DNA from: Bacteroidota bacterium
GTDB taxonomy: Bacteria > Bacteroidota > Bacteroidia > Bacteroidales > Paludibacteraceae
Length of the DNA stretch: 64,000 nucleotides
Reading direction: 5' to 3'
Assembly: GCA_023459355.1 (NCBI GenBank)
Contig: JAEWUM010000036.1
Span: 62,001-126,000, forward strand
The notes under the pieces were generated by a model. The model worked only from the letters and a program-made list of their open reading frames with translations. It searched no databases and was not told where the DNA came from. Of the stretch, positions 63,139 through 64,000 are shown one piece after another (positions within the stretch are counted from its first letter, which is position 1; every line of letters starts with the position of its first letter). Made by a program: the position numbers and the translations under genes.

Positions 63139-64000
63139 CTAATCCTTAAGGCAACGAACAGAGATTCCGTACGCGTGGCTGTGGTTGCTCATATCGGCAG
63201 TGACACTGTTGAAGACCAGGACCTGAACGTAAGTACCATTCACAGCACCCGACCAATAGAAACCGTTGGAGCCTACATTGACGAGCGAACCATTGGTGTA
63301 GTGACGGTAGCCAGCCATAGGCAATTTCAATGGCGACGTAAATGCTCCCGCCGAATTACCGCTGCCCCAGCTTGCACATTCGGCGTTCCATTCTGCTGCT
63401 GTGGGTATACGGAATCCTTCCGGACAAGGATTATTAGTCCCATTGACTCCCTGCCATAGGTTATTGTTTTGGGGGCTTCGCCAGTCGGAGTTTTCACCAC
63501 TTTCGGTGATAAAATTGCCGTGGCCGGGAGTATCGCTGCTGCTTAATGTAGATGTCGTTGGGGAAGTACGCTTTTCATGTCCATCCGTTCCACGCCCCCA
63601 TTGGTACAAATCACCGTATCCTTCGGTATCCGTACTGGAATTGGCAACCCGAGTAGCTCCAAGGTTGCGATCCATCCAAACTTTACCTGTAGGACTGGTA
63701 ACCGTACTAAAAGCAGGAGCAGAAGTTGTCGTAAAACTCACTTCATTTCCATAAGCTGTACCTATACTATTCGTCGCATACGCTCTTACATAATAAGTTG
63801 TATTCTCACTCAGACCAATTAAATTACTTTCAAAAGAACCCGTTCCACTTCCATCTGTTGTTTTACTATGCTCAATTGTTGGGGTTGGACTGGTATTCCA
63901 ACAAACACCCCTTGAGGTTACTGTTGCACCACCATCTGAACTCACGTTTCCACCACTGGTAGCAGAGGTATAACTTATTGCTGAGACAAAAGATGTTGTA
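63139..64000 (-). CDS. FISUMP-domain lipoprotein paralogue, N-terminus cut off by the window edge
   Basis: Only the C-terminal 286 residues are visible; the reading frame stays open to the end of the window (64000). Visible parts are one and a part of another Fn3-like repeat (GVCWNTSPTPTIEHSKTTDG, TTYYVRAYATNSIGTAYGNE). A FISUMP domain follows (DRNLGATRVANSSTDTEGYG, DWRSPQNNNLWQGVNGTNNP) with the tail SVRCLKD. It is strongly similar to the protein at 60122 except in the last 57 residues. A GTG at 63945 is in frame but internal. Presumably a surface lipoprotein like its paralogue. Confidence 0.86.
   Translation of the reverse strand, partial: TTSFVSAISYTSATSGGNVSSDGGATVTSRGVCWNTSPTPTIEHSKTTDGSGTGSFESNLIGLSENTTYYVRAYATNSIGTAYGNEVSFTTTSAPAFSTVTSPTGKVWMDRNLGATRVANSSTDTEGYGDLYQWGRGTDGHEKRTSPTTSTLSSSDTPGHGNFITESGENSDWRSPQNNNLWQGVNGTNNPCPEGFRIPTAAEWNAECASWGSGNSAGAFTSPLKLPMAGYRHYTNGSLVNVGSNGFYWSGAVNGTYVQVLVFNSVTADMSNHSHAYGISVRCLKD
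63142..63312 (-). other. Possible diversified tail of the second FISUMP protein
   Basis: The last 57 codons contain many NNC or NNT codons at the variable positions (for example CAC TAC ACC, GTC, TTC, CAC). This is what mutation of template AAC/AAT codons would give. The framing residues GYR, GFYWS and SVRC are conserved with the paralogue. Confidence 0.42.

Noticed and set aside
56102..64000. Reverse transcriptase or template repeat of a diversity-generating retroelement
   Set aside because: No product in the window has a reverse-transcriptase YxDD motif and I could not see a second A-rich copy of any tail.

Overview
The window looks like a chromosomal segment of a Bacteroidetes bacterium, most likely order Bacteroidales. 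The evidence is adjacent PorU and PorV of the type IX secretion system (T9SS), a TonB-dependent receptor with a carboxypeptidase-like N-terminal domain, a FeoA-FeoB fusion, promoters with the Bacteroidetes TAnnTTTG -7 box, weak Shine-Dalgarno sequences and many SPII lipoproteins. The genus cannot be fixed from this sequence alone.

Region 1 (about 1-31 kb) is mostly core. It holds a truncated TonB-dependent receptor with a His-rich small membrane protein, fmt, a family 2 glycosyltransferase, a helix-hairpin-helix protein, nadB, a GNAT-like protein, a CstA transporter and feoAB. gapA, a DUF3127 protein with an SSB-like tail, and an mnmA homologue follow. Next come a PagL-like outer-membrane protein beside lpxB, a ComM/YifB ATPase, ahpC, ispF-porV-porU, a fumarylacetoacetase-fold protein, rex, leuS and a YitT protein. 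Several intergenic gaps hold dispersed repeats, and leuS carries an in-frame palindromic insertion.

Region 2 (31-41.5 kb) is a surface-glycan locus. An asparagine-synthase-like protein and a flippase converge on a tight operon of gltX, a GT4 glycosyltransferase, wecB, a wecF-like Fuc4NAc transferase, a DegT aminotransferase and a hexapeptide acyltransferase. The last four resemble the 4-acetamido-4,6-dideoxy-sugar part of enterobacterial common antigen synthesis. Two identical tRNA-Val(UAC) genes follow.

Region 3 (41.6-58.5 kb) is an accessory block in which almost every product has a signal peptide or lipobox. It includes a transglutaminase-like protein, a FlgT-like/outer-membrane-barrel protein, LPP20-like (FlgP-type) proteins, a probable DUF6175 protein and a TPR-like lipoprotein. 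A YfaP/DUF2135 protein and a PEGA-repeat protein ending in a formylglycine-generating-enzyme (FGE) domain complete it. I regard it as the best candidate for an undescribed envelope-associated system. An IS200-like/RAYT-type Y1 transposase with mirrored hairpins is inserted in it.

Region 4 (58.6-64 kb) carries a DUF4143 ATPase with a three-copy 33-bp repeat in its promoter, and two FISUMP-domain lipoproteins flanking a TlpA-like thioredoxin protein. The FISUMP tails, and the tail of the PEGA-FGE protein, differ by substitution only and look like variable regions of a diversity-generating retroelement. No reverse transcriptase or template repeat is visible in the window.
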